Assembly (NCBI GenBank): GCA_003255065.1
Contig: QAOA01000612.1
Location: 195,675 to 259,674 of the forward strand
Length of the DNA: 64,000 nt
Direction: 5' to 3'
From: Cercis canadensis
Taxonomy: Eukaryota; Streptophyta; Magnoliopsida; Fabales; Fabaceae
The notes under the pieces were generated by a model. That model was not told the DNA's origin, made no database searches, and saw nothing but the letters and a program-made list of their open reading frames with translations. Position 1 is the first letter of the stretch. Every line of letters begins with the position of its first letter. A program made the position numbers and the translations under genes. This document shows, piece by piece, positions 16,301 through 28,440 of the stretch.

Positions 16301-18185
16301 TCAAAAGCATTCGAACGACGCCGTTGATTGTCTACTACTACTTCTGCTACCCTTTGTGGGACAAAAGGGCGTCTTTTTCTGCTTCCTCAATTTCGAACCC
16401 GGCACCTCCGGTGGTGTTAGCATTCTTACGAGGGCGAGGTTGAGCCCTTTGAAGAAAGGGTGCTTCTTGACGTCAGCAGCGCCACGCTTCGACCCGAGTC
16501 TTCGGGTTGGGTCCTTGTTCAACAACCCGGATACGATGTCACGCGCGTTGTGCTCGAGCGTGTTGGAAGGCGTGGCTGTTGGGAAGGTCAGGGGCTTTTC
16601 TATGATGTTACGCAGCGTAGCCTCATTCGATGGAGCTGCGAATGGTGTACGGCCGTAGATCATCTCATAGATGAATATGCCAAAGGACCACCAATCAACG
16701 GCGTTTCCGTGGGACCTACCGGAGGCGACTTCCGGCGACACATACTCGTGGGTCCCAACGAAGGAGCATGACCGGGCCCCAACCGGTTCAGCCACGAAGA
16801 GCCGGTTCGATTGAACGGTTTGGACCTTCCGCGACCGGAAGACCCGGTTCGAAAGGCATGAGAATGGGGTAGAAATAGAAGGTGAACGGGTGTAGGATAA
16901 TGTAAGTGGAAGTGCAGGATCTGGAGACGAGTCCGGTGATTCAACGGCTGGGATTGCATCTGAACATAGAGAAAGATCAAAATCAGAGAGCATGATGTGA
17001 CCGTCCGATCTGACTAACACGTTCTCGGGCTTTAGATCCCTGTAGATGATTCCCAGCATGTGGAGGTACTCCAATGCAACCAGAACCTCAGCCGCATAGA
17101 ACCTGAAAAGGCATAGTTTTTAAAAAAATAAGGAAAAAAAGAAGATGATTGACGCTTTTCTTTTCACTAATTAACAGAATAATTTTCTCAGAAGCCAAAC
17201 AGGTTTTTATGGAAAATTAATCTGATTTCTTGAATCAGAAGGTAAAATGTAGTGCCTGATCTAGTAAATAAGTTCCATCAGAGACAGCAACGTTATTTAG
17301 TTTTCTAATAATGGAAAATTTTCATTAATGGAAATTTGCGGCCAAGTCAGAGAAATAAGACCCGAGAAAATCTCAGCTGCAGAGTGATTAAAAATGGTAA
17401 TAAAATTTTCACAATACCAAAAATTATAAAAAAATTCGGAAAAAAACAAAAGAAAATTTCATTGACGGAGACATTGCAGGTGAGAAAACAACAACACAGT
17501 TGCTGCTGAAACAGAAGAAAACGAAATTGGCAATATGATTTTTGGGTTCTACCTTCAAAACGTTATCGTTTCGGAGTAGAGCGGGGAAAGTGGGAAACGG
17601 TTACCTTGCAGAGGTGAGAGAGAAGCGCTTGTGAGGCTGCTTGTGCCTTAGGGAATGCAGGTCACCACCGGAACAAAACTCCATTACAATGCACGAGAAG
17701 TTAGAGGCTTCAAACTCAGCATAGAGCGTAGGGAGAAAAGGGTGGTCCAGCATCTTGAGGATCTTTCTCTCCATTTCCGCTCTCTGAACCTTCTTCTTCA
17801 ACGCCACGGCCTCTTTATCAACAACCTTCATAGCGTAGAAGCAGGGATCATCATCATCGCCGCCGCCGCAAATCTCATCGGAGTTCCGTAGCCGGCAGAG
17901 GTAGACGGTGCCGATGTCACCGGCGCCGATGCGGCGGAGAAGATGGAAGTCGTGGAAAGTGAGACCGTTCTTGCGGCGGAACGTCGCCGAGCGGATGGCG
18001 GAGTAAGCGAAGTCCGATGACCGGTGAGGCTTCAGAGAGAGACTCTCCGGCGAGTTGGGGATGAGGTCGAAGGAAAGACGGCTGAAACTGGTGCTGCAAA
18101 TGCTATCACTGCTCATTGAACTCTGCGTTGAATTCACAGTCTCTAAACTCAGCTCAGAATCGCGACCACAACCACCCTCTATCAT
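16301..18185 (-). CDS. WAG: AGCVIII protein kinase, WAG1/WAG2-like (2 exons)
   Basis: Exon 1 is 18185-17605 and exon 2 is 17102-16301. The 502-bp intron has GT-AG ends and its phase reconstitutes an Arg codon. The protein is 460 residues. Visible motifs are the glycine loop RIGAGDIGTVYLCRL, the catalytic Lys in YAMKVVDK, RDLKPEN, and DFD in place of DFG (LSDFDLSL). A serine/proline-rich insertion between subdomains VII and VIII is also present, and so are GTHEYVSPE and a C-terminal FECF that fits the PDK1-docking F-x-x-F motif. DFD plus the insertion defines plant AGCVIII kinases, and EFCSGGDLHSLRHKQ is characteristic of the PID/WAG branch. Such kinases phosphorylate PIN auxin efflux carriers at the plasma membrane and steer auxin transport. 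The start is the first in-frame ATG; only a TTG lies slightly upstream. The coding sequence is GC-rich compared with its surroundings and intact. PINOID itself is the alternative, but overall length and the FECF end favour WAG. Confidence 0.93.
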
Positions 18186-18529
18186 TTCGAACAATTTCTC
18201 GCGGCGCAGATCATATAAAAGGTCTATGAGACACTGAAACAGTGAATTGGGTATTCAGATAAGATCACAATCGAATCGGCTACGAAAATTGAAGGAGCAA
18301 GAAAGGGGGGAAGATGTAAAAACGGGAATATTTCGAGGGCAATAAAGGAAGGTGGAAACACTGCTTTGAATGCGTAGGTTGAAATAGCGTTTATAGTTGC
18401 AGGCTTTTTACAAGGATGAAATTGAAGCTGCGCTGCGCGTTAGGGTTTTCTGAGCCAGAAACTTTGAAAGAGAATAATAAATCTCTGCTAGTACGAAGGG
18501 TTCAGAGCTAGGAGAGAAGCAGGGAAGTG

Positions 18530-18531
<2 letters not shown>

Positions 18532-18567
<36 letters not shown>
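18532..18567. repeat. (GA)n tract in the kinase 5' region ((CT)n on the coding strand)
   Basis: About 17 GA units lie 350-380 bp upstream of the kinase ATG. CT-rich tracts are common around plant transcription starts and in 5' leaders. Confidence 0.85.
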
Positions 18568-18571
<4 letters not shown>

Positions 18572-18665
18572 AGAGAGAAAGGTTTTGGAAAGGAAGGAAG
18601 GTGGTTGTGTGGTATTTATGCAAAGACGTACGGAGGTAAATAGGTTTTAGTTTTAACTTTGTTGG

Positions 18666-18765
18666 CACGTGAGAGGAGTTCTTGCACGTGCGATAGGTGT
18701 AGGTCTGGGTATTGATGACGAGGGCTATGGGCTATGGCACGTGTGGGGAAGGGGCATGTCACGTG
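18666..18765 (-). promoter_or_regulatory. Cluster of four CACGTG G-boxes upstream of the WAG-like kinase
   Basis: Perfect palindromic CACGTG hexamers lie at 18666-18671, 18685-18690, 18738-18743 and 18760-18765, about 480-580 bp upstream of the start codon. G-boxes bind bHLH (PIF) and bZIP (ABF, HY5) factors. A TATA-like GCATAAATACC (minus strand, about 18610-18620) lies just downstream. No other gene is close enough to claim the cluster. Confidence 0.8.
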
Positions 18766-19055
18766 GAGGAGGTTGCTTTTGATCTTTGCTCAAGGTTTGA
18801 GAAACTACTGGGTGGCTGGGCTGGGCGTGTGATGCAGGTTTGTGGGAAGCTTTTGCTCAGATTTTACTGATTGGAATGACAGAAAGGCCCCTTTAAGAGT
18901 TCAGTAAACCATGCAGGGGTCAACCCTAATTCTGACCAAGCAGAAAAGATTGTTTCAAAAAGATCAAATGCTTTTAAGTGAAGGTTATGCTACCATCTTT
19001 AAAAAGAGGTGCTAATGATACATTCTTTTAAGATTTAGTAATTTTTATAATATAA

Positions 19056-19300
19056 TTTTAATGTCATTACAAAAATTTTAAAAAATTAAGTCACTCAGTA
19101 TATGTTAAAATATATAATTTTTTTTTATAAAATATAAGAACGACATGATATAAGAAAAAAATGTAAAAAATAAATTAAAAAATTTATTTTTTGACACATT
19201 TTTTTATATCATATTTTTACATTTTATAAAAAAATTGTGTATTCTAACATATATTAAGTGACTTAATTTTTTAAGATATTCACAATAATACTAAATTTAT
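19056..19300. mobile_element. Foldback (long inverted repeat) MITE-like element
   Basis: Two arms of roughly 120 bp (19056-19175 and 19183-19300) are imperfect inverted copies around a centre near 19180. For example, AAAAAATTAAGTCACT on the left is matched by AGTGACTTAATTTTTT on the right. The flank at 19335-19380 contains TGTAACACTACTACCCC, similar to the edge of the 3734-4124 element. The transcript would fold into a long hairpin. Confidence 0.65.
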
Positions 19301-21799
19301 TATATGAGTTCCACTCAAACTTACCTAACTAAAGGGAGTGTAACACTACTACCCCTAAGAAGGGATGGTAGTATAGTGCTCACCATGCTTTTATCCTTTT
19401 AGATAATATTTTGCTACTTTTTTAAATACTTTAAAATAACTATTTAGTATTTACAGTGAACTCTCAATTGAAAGGAGTTAATACATGTGATTTAATAGTG
19501 AAAAATTTAGGTTGTTTGTAAAATTTAGAGTTTTAGTTTAGGTACCATTATGTGACAAAAAGTTTTGGTATTTGGATCATGAACCTATCCTCTTTCTTCC
19601 TCTTAAATTTTAGTAATAGACCCACTTATAAATTATACTATAATGGACCCATTTAAACCTTAAGATTTTTATCTTATCCATACTCAATCAATGAAGTTCA
19701 ATTCTTACCCAAGCCGCTTTGTTTATATCTTTTTGATGATAAATACTTTACAAAAACTATCTTAATGATACTTTAGTTGATATTTGATGTTTTCACAATT
19801 AACTTATACAAAAATAACAAAAAGTAAAAATTAAACATGATTTATAATTAATAATAACCATTTATATTATGTTTCTTATGATTTTATATAATAAAGAATA
19901 CATTTTGAAATATGTTACATTAAATTATTTAGGCCTTTAAAAAATAAAATTAAGAAATTTCAATTATTTGGATAAATATTTTTATTTTTAATTGCATGTG
20001 CATCAAATAATGGCTCCTAAATCTTTTTGTGCAGATAAAATACTCTTTATCTACTTTACTTATGGCTCGTTTGGTACATGTAATGAAAATTACGGAATCG
20101 AAATAGGAATAGGAATAGAAATGAAATGGACTGAAATGGAATTATCATTCCATTATATTATTTGTTGGTTTTATAGAATCAATGTAACATGAAATTAAAA
20201 TAGTTCATAAGAGACATAAATATCCCTCATTATATAAAATTAATGAGAATATGTTAAAAAAAGAATGCATTAATTGCATGGAATAAGCAATCCCACCTCT
20301 TAAGGTGGTAATGCTCATTCCCACTTCTATAGAATCAAGCTTGGGATAGAATTATTATTCCATGCTTTTTTTTTTTTTGACTACCAAACATTAGAATGTT
20401 CATTTCAAGGAATAAAGCATCACTTTTCCATGTACCAAACGAAGACTTGGAGAATGCTGGAATTTGATGTTGAAAACTGATTGTGCAGCTTTCATGGAAA
20501 ATATAGATTAAAAGCTTGTGAGAGGAGCTTTTGATATTGTTGCCTTGAAAGCTACACAATATTATTATTTGTAACTAATCCAATTGCATTCTTAGTGTAT
20601 GGACATCCTTTTCTCATTAAATTCTGATGTTTCACTTTATATTCTTGAGAAAATGTGAATAGAATTAATTAATTTTGTAATTGTAAGATAAATGTAAAAC
20701 AAAATCTATCACATTGGAGACAACTTGAGGAGCTTCATTTGTTTTTCATATTTTAAAAAGGAGAAAATCTTGTTCCATCAATTTCTTTTTGTTTTTCTTT
20801 TGACATTTTCGCATAAGAACAGAAAGATTGTCGACAAAATATAAAGAAATAAAAAAGAAAACAAAAACAGTATTGTTTTGGAATTATTTATTTAACAAGA
20901 ACCACAATTTTGTGTTTGGAATCAACCTAGCTTTTGGCCGCCCATATACAGCTTTATCAAATGAAAAGATCATCTTGATGAATGACAATATAGTGCCTGT
21001 AGATGAAGAGACATGGTTACTCATAATGTTGTACCAAACATCTCTTAGATTCTAATTCTTAAGCAAATGTTTTGCTTCTCACTGAAACGAATATGGTTGT
21101 GTTTGGACGCAAGTGCTAACCCTAAAACATCGTCAACAGTTGTAGGACCAATTAAGTGGTACGGCTAAGCCATAGGTCCCTCTTGAGCTGACCTTTCAAG
21201 TTACTGCATATGGGAATCTTCTTGTGCTCGAAAATTTTCTCTCTCGTGCCTTCTCATGTTCTAGGGCAACCAAAATTATTGCTTTCCATGGAGGGACAAT
21301 TAAATTTTTTAGTCCTTTTTTTTTTTTTTTCTCCTCCTAATATGAGAACTTTCTCTTTCTTTTCTTCTTTTTAATTATGTTCGCAATAATTCATAGAGGA
21401 TTTATATGTGATTATGATGAGGAGTAGATATAATTAAGCTATATGTAATGTAATACATTCTTAATTGTTGGTCACCATTGAGGAGCCTGTGTGGGTGAAA
21501 GTGTTTCATGAAAGACTAGACGGGAGAAAAAAGTTATGCAATAATTTTGTGGTCCTTTTTTACTTTTTCTTTTTTGGGATGGTGATAATTGATAAGTAAC
21601 AAATAATGCTAACAAGTTCCTTCCAAAATTGTCATGAGGTCCGTTCTCTTGTAGCTATTATACCAACACATCGATTTTTGAACAATGGTACCTTAATGGT
21701 TTCTTAGTTTAGCAAAATCTTAGTGTAATTCGTTTTTAGTGGAAGTAGTTTTCCTCCTAAATTAGTGTAACCTTTTTGAAAACAAAAATCACATAAATA
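19301..21799. other. Intergenic DNA (contains one MITE)
   Basis: Apart from the MITE at 20067-20442, I see only AT-rich non-coding DNA. Open frames such as 20828-21055 have no recognisable motif. Confidence 0.5.
20067..20442. mobile_element. 376-bp MITE with perfect 14-bp terminal inverted repeats
   Basis: TCGTTTGGTACATG at 20067-20080 is exactly inverted as CATGTACCAAACGA at 20429-20442. The interior has the GGAATAGGAATAGAAATG type of repeat seen in many plant MITEs, and resembles sequence in peroxidase intron 2. I could not define the target duplication, so the superfamily is left open. Confidence 0.7.
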
Positions 21800-22000
21800 C
21801 ATTACAAGAAAATAATATTTTTCTCACGAAAGAAAATTTTGAGAAAAATTGTCACCGAAAAATGAGGATTTCTCATGAAATAAAAAATTTTAAAAATTTC
21901 TCATAGATTTTCTTGTGAAATTGTTATTTGTGAGAAATGTCCGTGAAAAATCTGTGAGAATAACCAAGAGAGAATGACAGGAAGGCGGCATAAAAAATAT

Positions 22001-22878
22001 TCTCAAGGACAAAATCCGTGAGAATATCCAAGAGAACATGTCATAAGCTTTCTCACGAACACCTGTCCGTGAGAAACAAAACGATAAGTTTTAGAGCTAC
22101 ATTTCTCAGAAATTTTGTTCGTGAGAAACTAAATGTATTGTTTCACTAGATGTCTGGATGAGGGGGAAATTTGGGTGGGCTTCGTACATGAGAAATTCTA
22201 TGAGAAATCTAGAAATTTTAGCTTAACCCACGGCTCACATTCCTCATTTGCAACTTCGAGAAAATATAAACATTTGGCGATTTCTCTCTATGAATGGACT
22301 TAGGCGGTGGTTTTTGGATACTTGAGGGGGTTTTTCGGCATGTGTGGACATTCTACTCTCTTCTTTTGAAGCTTTGGAGTTGAGGTAGGTCATTTTTTTT
22401 TTCCAATTTTCTCTTATATTTTCTTTTTCAATGATGCATANTTTCAAGGACAAAATCTGTGAGAATATCCAAGAGAACATGCCATAAGCTTTCTCATGAA
22501 CACGCGTCCGTGAGAAACAAAACGATAAGTTTTGGAGCTACATTTCTCACAAATTTTGTTCGTGAGAAACTAAACGCATTGTTTCACTAGATGTTCGGAT
22601 GAGGGGGAAATTTGGGCGGGCTTCGTCCATGAGAAATTCTATGAGAAATCTAGAAATTTTAGCTTAACCCAAGGCTCACATTCCTCATTTGCAAGTTAGA
22701 GAAAATATAAACATTCGGCGATTTCTCTCTATGAATGGACTTAGGCGGCGGTTTTTGGATACTTGAGGGGGTTTTTCGGCATGTGTGCACATTCTACTCT
22801 CTCCTTTTGGAGCTTTGGAGTTGAGGTAGGTCATTTTTCTCCAATTTTCTCTTATATTTTCTTTTTCAATGATGCATA
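22001..22878. repeat. About 440-bp direct duplication around the N at 22441
   Basis: 22001-22440 and 22442-22878 align over their whole length with a few substitutions and small indels, one of them in a poly-T run. They are separated only by N. This looks like two overlapping contig ends, perhaps from two haplotypes, left unmerged inside the CACTA left subterminal region. Confidence 0.85.
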
Positions 22879-23889
22879 TTGTGAGTTAGTTTTTGGTATA
22901 TTTGTGAACTAGTTTAAGTATAGATTGGTTGTGAATAGGTATTTGATGGATTATAAACTTAATTAATGGTTTAGTTTAAGAGTTTGCCCTTGATGTTGAA
23001 TCCAAATTTCGATGTTCAAATTTGAGTAGTTGTAGATTTTTTTTTTTGCATAAATTGGTTGATGACTTTGGATATATGATGTATGTAGAGAGTTTGAATG
23101 ACTTTTTATGATTTTTTTTTTGAATTAGTATGGATGAATTTTAATTTTATGGGATTTAGAGACTAATTTATTAAATTAATTTATGTGTGAAATTGTTGAA
23201 ATTTTGAGAACTCTGTTTGAGACTTTTGTTGTATGTTATATGTGACTTGTTTGTATAATTTTGTTTGAATTTTTTGATATAATTTTGCGTTTATTCAATA
23301 ATGTGTGGACAATGTGTTGAGTAGTAAGTTATTTGCAATGATATATGGATTCTGAACATTTGAAATATTGAAAACTTATGGAATGAATGTATGTCAAAGT
23401 TATATATGATAAGTTAAGTTAACTTAGAAACCCGTCTAAGAGTTAATCACATAGGATTAACTCTCGGATAGTCTCCGATTTTGAGACTATTCTTGAAGTA
23501 ATTGTTTCATTAATAGAACGGTAAAACTTTTGGAACAATTAGGTCAATTAAATTTTGGAGCACTTATATTTTATTTCTTTGGGTACATATTTATGCTGGC
23601 TAAACAACATAATTGGTATACTTGGAAAACTATAGGGAGGTGTTGTTGAAATTTTATTGACCTATTTGGTCATTGTAAGATTCTACTAGTGGTGGAATAA
23701 ATTTTAAGAATGAGATAGAAACCATATTCGGAGTAGAAGTTAGTACTTTTGAAGCATTGTAGGAAAATATTAACAACGTCATTTTGTTTTGAATATTGAA
23801 GGAATATGGAGATCCTTGAACACCATCGTTGGATGTATGAGAGACTTGTTTCAAATAGTAAGGTTGTTAGAGTTAAATTTTACGTTGGT

Positions 23890-26800
23890 GTTGAGGTATT
23901 TATTGAGTTTGCAAGTCGACTCAATATGTATATTAAATGAGGGAAATTTAGATGCTCATGTGTTAAATGCAAATGCCATAAGTTTTATACACCATATGAT
24001 ATAAGGATACACCTACACATGAAAAACTTCATGAATGACTACTATTATTAGAATAATTATGACGAGGTTTGTCCAGCCATTATCTCAATGGATGTAGAAC
24101 ATCAATATTTTTCTCTGTATGAGCAGATGGTTACGAATGATGTTGGAGCTTCTTTCTAATTGGAGTATATACCGAGGAGGATCCAAATCTAGAATTCACA
24201 AAGTTTTATGATATGTTAAGGGCCACACAATCTCTATTATGGGATGGTTATGAGACACACTCTGTGCTTTTAACGGTTGTCAGATTGTTAAGCATCAAGT
24301 CTGACTATAACATCCCAGAAAGTTTCATGGATGAACTCATCACATTGATGACAGAGATATTATCTCCAGGTCATAGGATGCCAATTAATTTGTATCAAAC
24401 TAAGAGATTTGTTTCTAAACTTGATTATAGTTACAAGATTGACAGTTGTTTACATGAGTGTATATTGTATTATGGAGAAGATAAAACTACTAGGCAGTAT
24501 CGCATTTGTAGTGAAGCATGGTTCAAATAATTTAGAGTTAGACGAGGAAATGTTAGAGAAGTTTCAACTAAGTAGATGTGGTATTTTCCAATAATCCCTA
24601 AATTACAAAGACTTTTTGCATTCAATACATATGCGAAGGATATGAGATAGCATAATGAACACCAACGTGAACAAGAGGTGTTGTTACATCCATATGACGG
24701 AGATACATGAAAGTATTTTGACATGGTTCACCCAAATTTTGCATTAGAACCGATGAATGTGAGGTTAGATTTATGAGCTGATGGTTTTAGTCCTTTTGGA
24801 ATGGGTGCCAAGACATATCCATATTGGCATGTTATTATTACTTTTTACAATCTTTCGCCTAATATGTGCATGAGAAAGGAATACATGTTATTGACTATTA
24901 TTATTCCTAGTTCTCATAATTCAAAAAGTAAAATTGACGTCTTCTTGTAACCTTTACTTGATGATTTGAAATTGCTTTGGGAAGTAAGAGAGTCTATTTA
25001 TGACATTTTATTGAATCAAAACTTCCGTATAAGGACATCTCTTTTGTGGACCATCAATAACTTTCTTGCATACGGAATGCTATCTGATTGATTAATAGCA
25101 GGTAAGTTGAGTTGCCTAATTTTCATGGACGGTTCGAAGATATTTTATTTAAAGCATAGACATAAAATATGTTATTTTGATTGTCACCGACAATTTTTGC
25201 CCAATTTTTGAGGAATGTTACTGAGAAAAGCATCTCACCAAGGCGCTACTTTGAAGAAGAATTTTTCAGACAAGTGTTGAGACAACCTAGAGTAATAGAA
25301 AATGATGGTGTTATTTCTATTGGTTATGGTGTAACTCACAGTTGGACTAAGCGTAGTATTTTCTAGAACTTACCATATTAGCATGATTTGTTAATTTCTC
25401 ACAACATCGATGTGAGACATACAGAGAACAATGTCTTCAACACCATCATAGATGTGAAGAATAAGATTAAAGACAATGTGAATGCGAGACTAGATCTAGT
25501 AAAATATTGTAAACATCTTAGTTTAGAGTTGCAAGACTTGGGCGATGGAAGGAGTGCGAACCCCAATGTATTGTATATACTTATTATTGACCAGAAGAGA
25601 TTTATGTGTGAGTGGGTGTGAAATTTGAAGCTTCCTGATGGATACGCATCAAACTTGAGAAATTGTGTCGATACTAATCTGTGGACTTTGACCCACATGA
25701 AAAGTCATGACTATCATGTATTTATGGAGAGACTCCTACCAATTGCTTTTAGTGGATTTTCTGCTCTCATTTGAGAACCTCTTGTTGAGTTGAGCTAATT
25801 TTTCTAATACATGTACTCTCCTAATTTGCTCAAGGATGACTTACAGACAATGAAGAAAAATATTTTCATAATCTTGTGCAAACTTGAGAAGATTTTTCCT
25901 CATACTTTCTTTGATGTGATGGAGCATTTACCAGTTCATTTAGTTGAAGAAATTCTAGTGGGTGAATCTATCCAATATTGGTGGACGTATTCTTTCGAAA
26001 GGTTCTTTCATTCCTTAAAGTGAAATGTTAAAAACAAAGTCTATGTAGAAGGTTCAATTTGCAAAGTATATATCCTTGAATATACTTTAACTTTCTGTTC
26101 CTACTACTTCGAGTCTCACATCCATTCAAGGACTAGAAGAGTTTCTTGCAATGATGATGATGGGAAAATTTATGTCAGTCAAGCTATCTCTATCTTTAAT
26201 TATCTTGCTTTCCTCCATGAAACCGTGCAACGACAAATCTCAATTATGAGGAACTAGCAACTGCAATAGTGTATATGTCACTAAATTGCACTGAGGTTAA
26301 ACCTTACTTGAGGTAAGTTCTAGCTTCATATCTTTATAATTTCTAATGCTTTAATGGACATATGTATTAGCTAATGTTATTTGTTGCAGCATGTACATAG
26401 AGAGATTAACCTCATTCTACGGGAATCTCCCTAATGATCAAATGGATAAATACATCTCCATTGAATTTTCTTAATGGTTTAAATAGTTTGTAAGTAACTT
26501 TAACTATTTTTAATATTTAATTGTATTCAACTAACTTTTTATTATCACTAACCTCTTGTTAATTATATGTAGGAGCAAAACCCTTAAAATGATATTGTTG
26601 ATGGGCTTTAATATTTTTGGCTTTGAGTGCCTTAAGAAAAGTTCAAACATAGGATCAAGTAAATATTAACGGTTATAAATTTTATACAAAAGTTTGGTCT
26701 TATGGTTAAAAAACAAATAACAGTGGAGTACGTTTGAAGGGATCTGATTATGGTGAAGCCGAATCCTCTTATTATGGGGTACTAAAAGAAATAATTGAAA

Positions 26801-27708
26801 TTGCATATACTAGTTCACATGGTCATCGATTGATAATATTCAATTGTAAATGGTTTGATCCTTCAAATCGGGGGATAAAGAGTTATATGAAATATACATT
26901 TGTGGAGGTAAACTCAAGCAAAACATATAAAGGGGATGACCATTTCATCTTAGCTTAACAAGTAGAGTAAGTTTATTTCTCTCCTTATCCATGCACAACT
27001 CCTAATAATCGGGGCTAGTTACATATTATTAAAATGAAGGCCAAACACACAATTGATGTCTCAGATGATCCATTCCAAGATGTACCACATCGGTCACCGT
27101 CGTTAATTGTTGATGATGATCAGACCCAAGTAGATTTAGGAGATAACAGTTCAACTGCTACAACAGAAGTGNATGGTGAAGCCGAATCCTCTTATTATGG
27201 GGTACTAAAAGAAATAATTGAAATTGCATATACTAGTTCACATGGTCATCGATTGATAATATTCAATTGCAAATGGTTTGATCCTTCAAATTGGGGGATA
27301 AAGAGTTATATGAAATATACATTTGTGGAGGTAAACTCAAGCAAAACATATAAGGGGGATGACCATTTCATCTTAGCTTAACAACTAGAGTAAGTTTATT
27401 TCTTTCCTTATCCATGCACAACTCCTAATAATCGGGGCTAGTTACATATTATTAAAATGAAGGCCAGACACACAATTGATGCCCCAGATGATCCATTCCA
27501 AGACGTACCACATCGCTCACCGTCGTTAATTGTTGATGATGATCAAACCCAAGTAGATTTAGGAGATAACAGTTCAACTGCTACAACAGAAGTGGTTACA
27601 CATGACAATCCAATCATTGTCATTGATCTAGATGAAGATGACTATAATAGTAGTGATGAGGAAACCGAGGAAGATCCTCCAAGTGATTATGTACTAGAAA
27701 ACGATTGA
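23890..27708 (+). pseudogene. CACTA Tnp2 transposase pseudogene
   Basis: The domain order matches autonomous CACTA transposases. A transposase-associated zinc-binding segment (CVKCKCHKFYTPYDIRIHLH) lies at about 23950-24040. Next is the Tnp2 catalytic family region at about 24213-25110, with the stretches LDYSYKIDSCLHECILYYGE, GMGAKTYPYWHVII and FLAYGMLSD. A conserved MKSHDYHVFMERLLPIAF stretch lies near 25700. A DUF4218-like part with FPHTFFDVMEHLPVHLVEE lies at 25811-26023 and a DUF4216-like part at 26734-26958. An acidic tail closes the reading at 27457-27708. Many stops and frameshifts break the reading, so no functional protein is possible. The DUF4216 part appears twice because of the N-linked duplication at 27172. 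When intact the enzyme cuts at the CACTA ends and mobilises the element. Confidence 0.85.
26750..27594. repeat. 422-bp direct duplication around the N at 27172
   Basis: 26750-27171 and 27173-27594 are the same length (422 bp each) and differ at only a few positions. They are separated by a single N and are probably an unmerged contig overlap. Confidence 0.9.
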
Positions 27709-28440
27709 TTATGTAACAAGTCCTCCTTTTATTTGCACAGTGCTTATGTATTGTTAATTACATTGTTCCATTTCCTTCTAGTTGTGGATTTTTAGAAATT
27801 TTATATTTTATGTCTACTAATGTGTTGTATTTTTGTGTCACAAACCTTTTGTTCATATCACTACTACTAATGCTATAGTTTCTGCTCGACCTTAATAGTT
27901 GATGTATAGATTCTTTTTGTATAAATTATTTTTATAGTATCATTCATGTATAGATTCTTTTATATACATTCTTTAATTTATATAAAATTCGAATGGATTC
28001 TGCTCATTTGCTGCTGTTACTATTGTTCTGGTTGTGCTGTTGTTAGTTATTATATTATGCAAGTTTTGGGTTAGTAAAAAAATAAGGTTTAAGATGAGGG
28101 GTTTAGTACCATTTTTCACAAAATTTTTCACAGAATTTGTCCATGAGAATGTTTAGTTAAAAAATTAATTACTTAGTGTTCTCATGGAACTGCATCCGTG
28201 AGAAAGTCTGTGACCATGTTGTGAGAATGTCTCATGCCTAAGGTCCAATTTCTCATGGAATGTTGGCTTGTTTCTTAGAGAATTTGCCCACGAGAAAGTT
28301 CTCATGACCATAATAGCCCGAGACTAAGTCCGTGAGAAATTGCGTTTGTCACGCCACTTTTTCTCGTGTCGCTCAGTCCATGAGAAATGTGTTTTTCACA
28401 TATTTGTTTCGTGAGAAATTTACGTTTTTCTTGTCTTTAC

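Larger units (their letters stand above)
21800..28440 (+). mobile_element. CACTA (En/Spm) transposon, autonomous type but decayed
   Basis: The left end reads CATTACAAGAAAATA, one mismatch from the CACTACAAGAAAA terminus. The right end reads CGTTTTTCTTGTCTTTAC near 28440, a diverged complement. Both subterminal regions (about 21820-22740 and 28100-28435) are packed with TCTCACGGA / TGAGAAA motifs. The interior holds a Tnp2-family transposase pseudogene in the expected order. Single-N gaps at 22441 and 27172 duplicate about 437 and 422 bp, so the true length is nearer 5.8 kb. Confidence 0.85.

Noticed and set aside
16257..16980. Several open frames of 100-130 codons, two on the plus strand and one on the minus strand, around 16.3-17.0 kb
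   Set aside because: They are antisense or out-of-frame shadows of the GC-rich kinase exon 2, whose own frame carries all kinase motifs.
18186..18194. An earlier start for the WAG-like kinase
   Set aside because: The frame upstream of 18185 opens only with TTG. The first in-frame ATG is at 18185.
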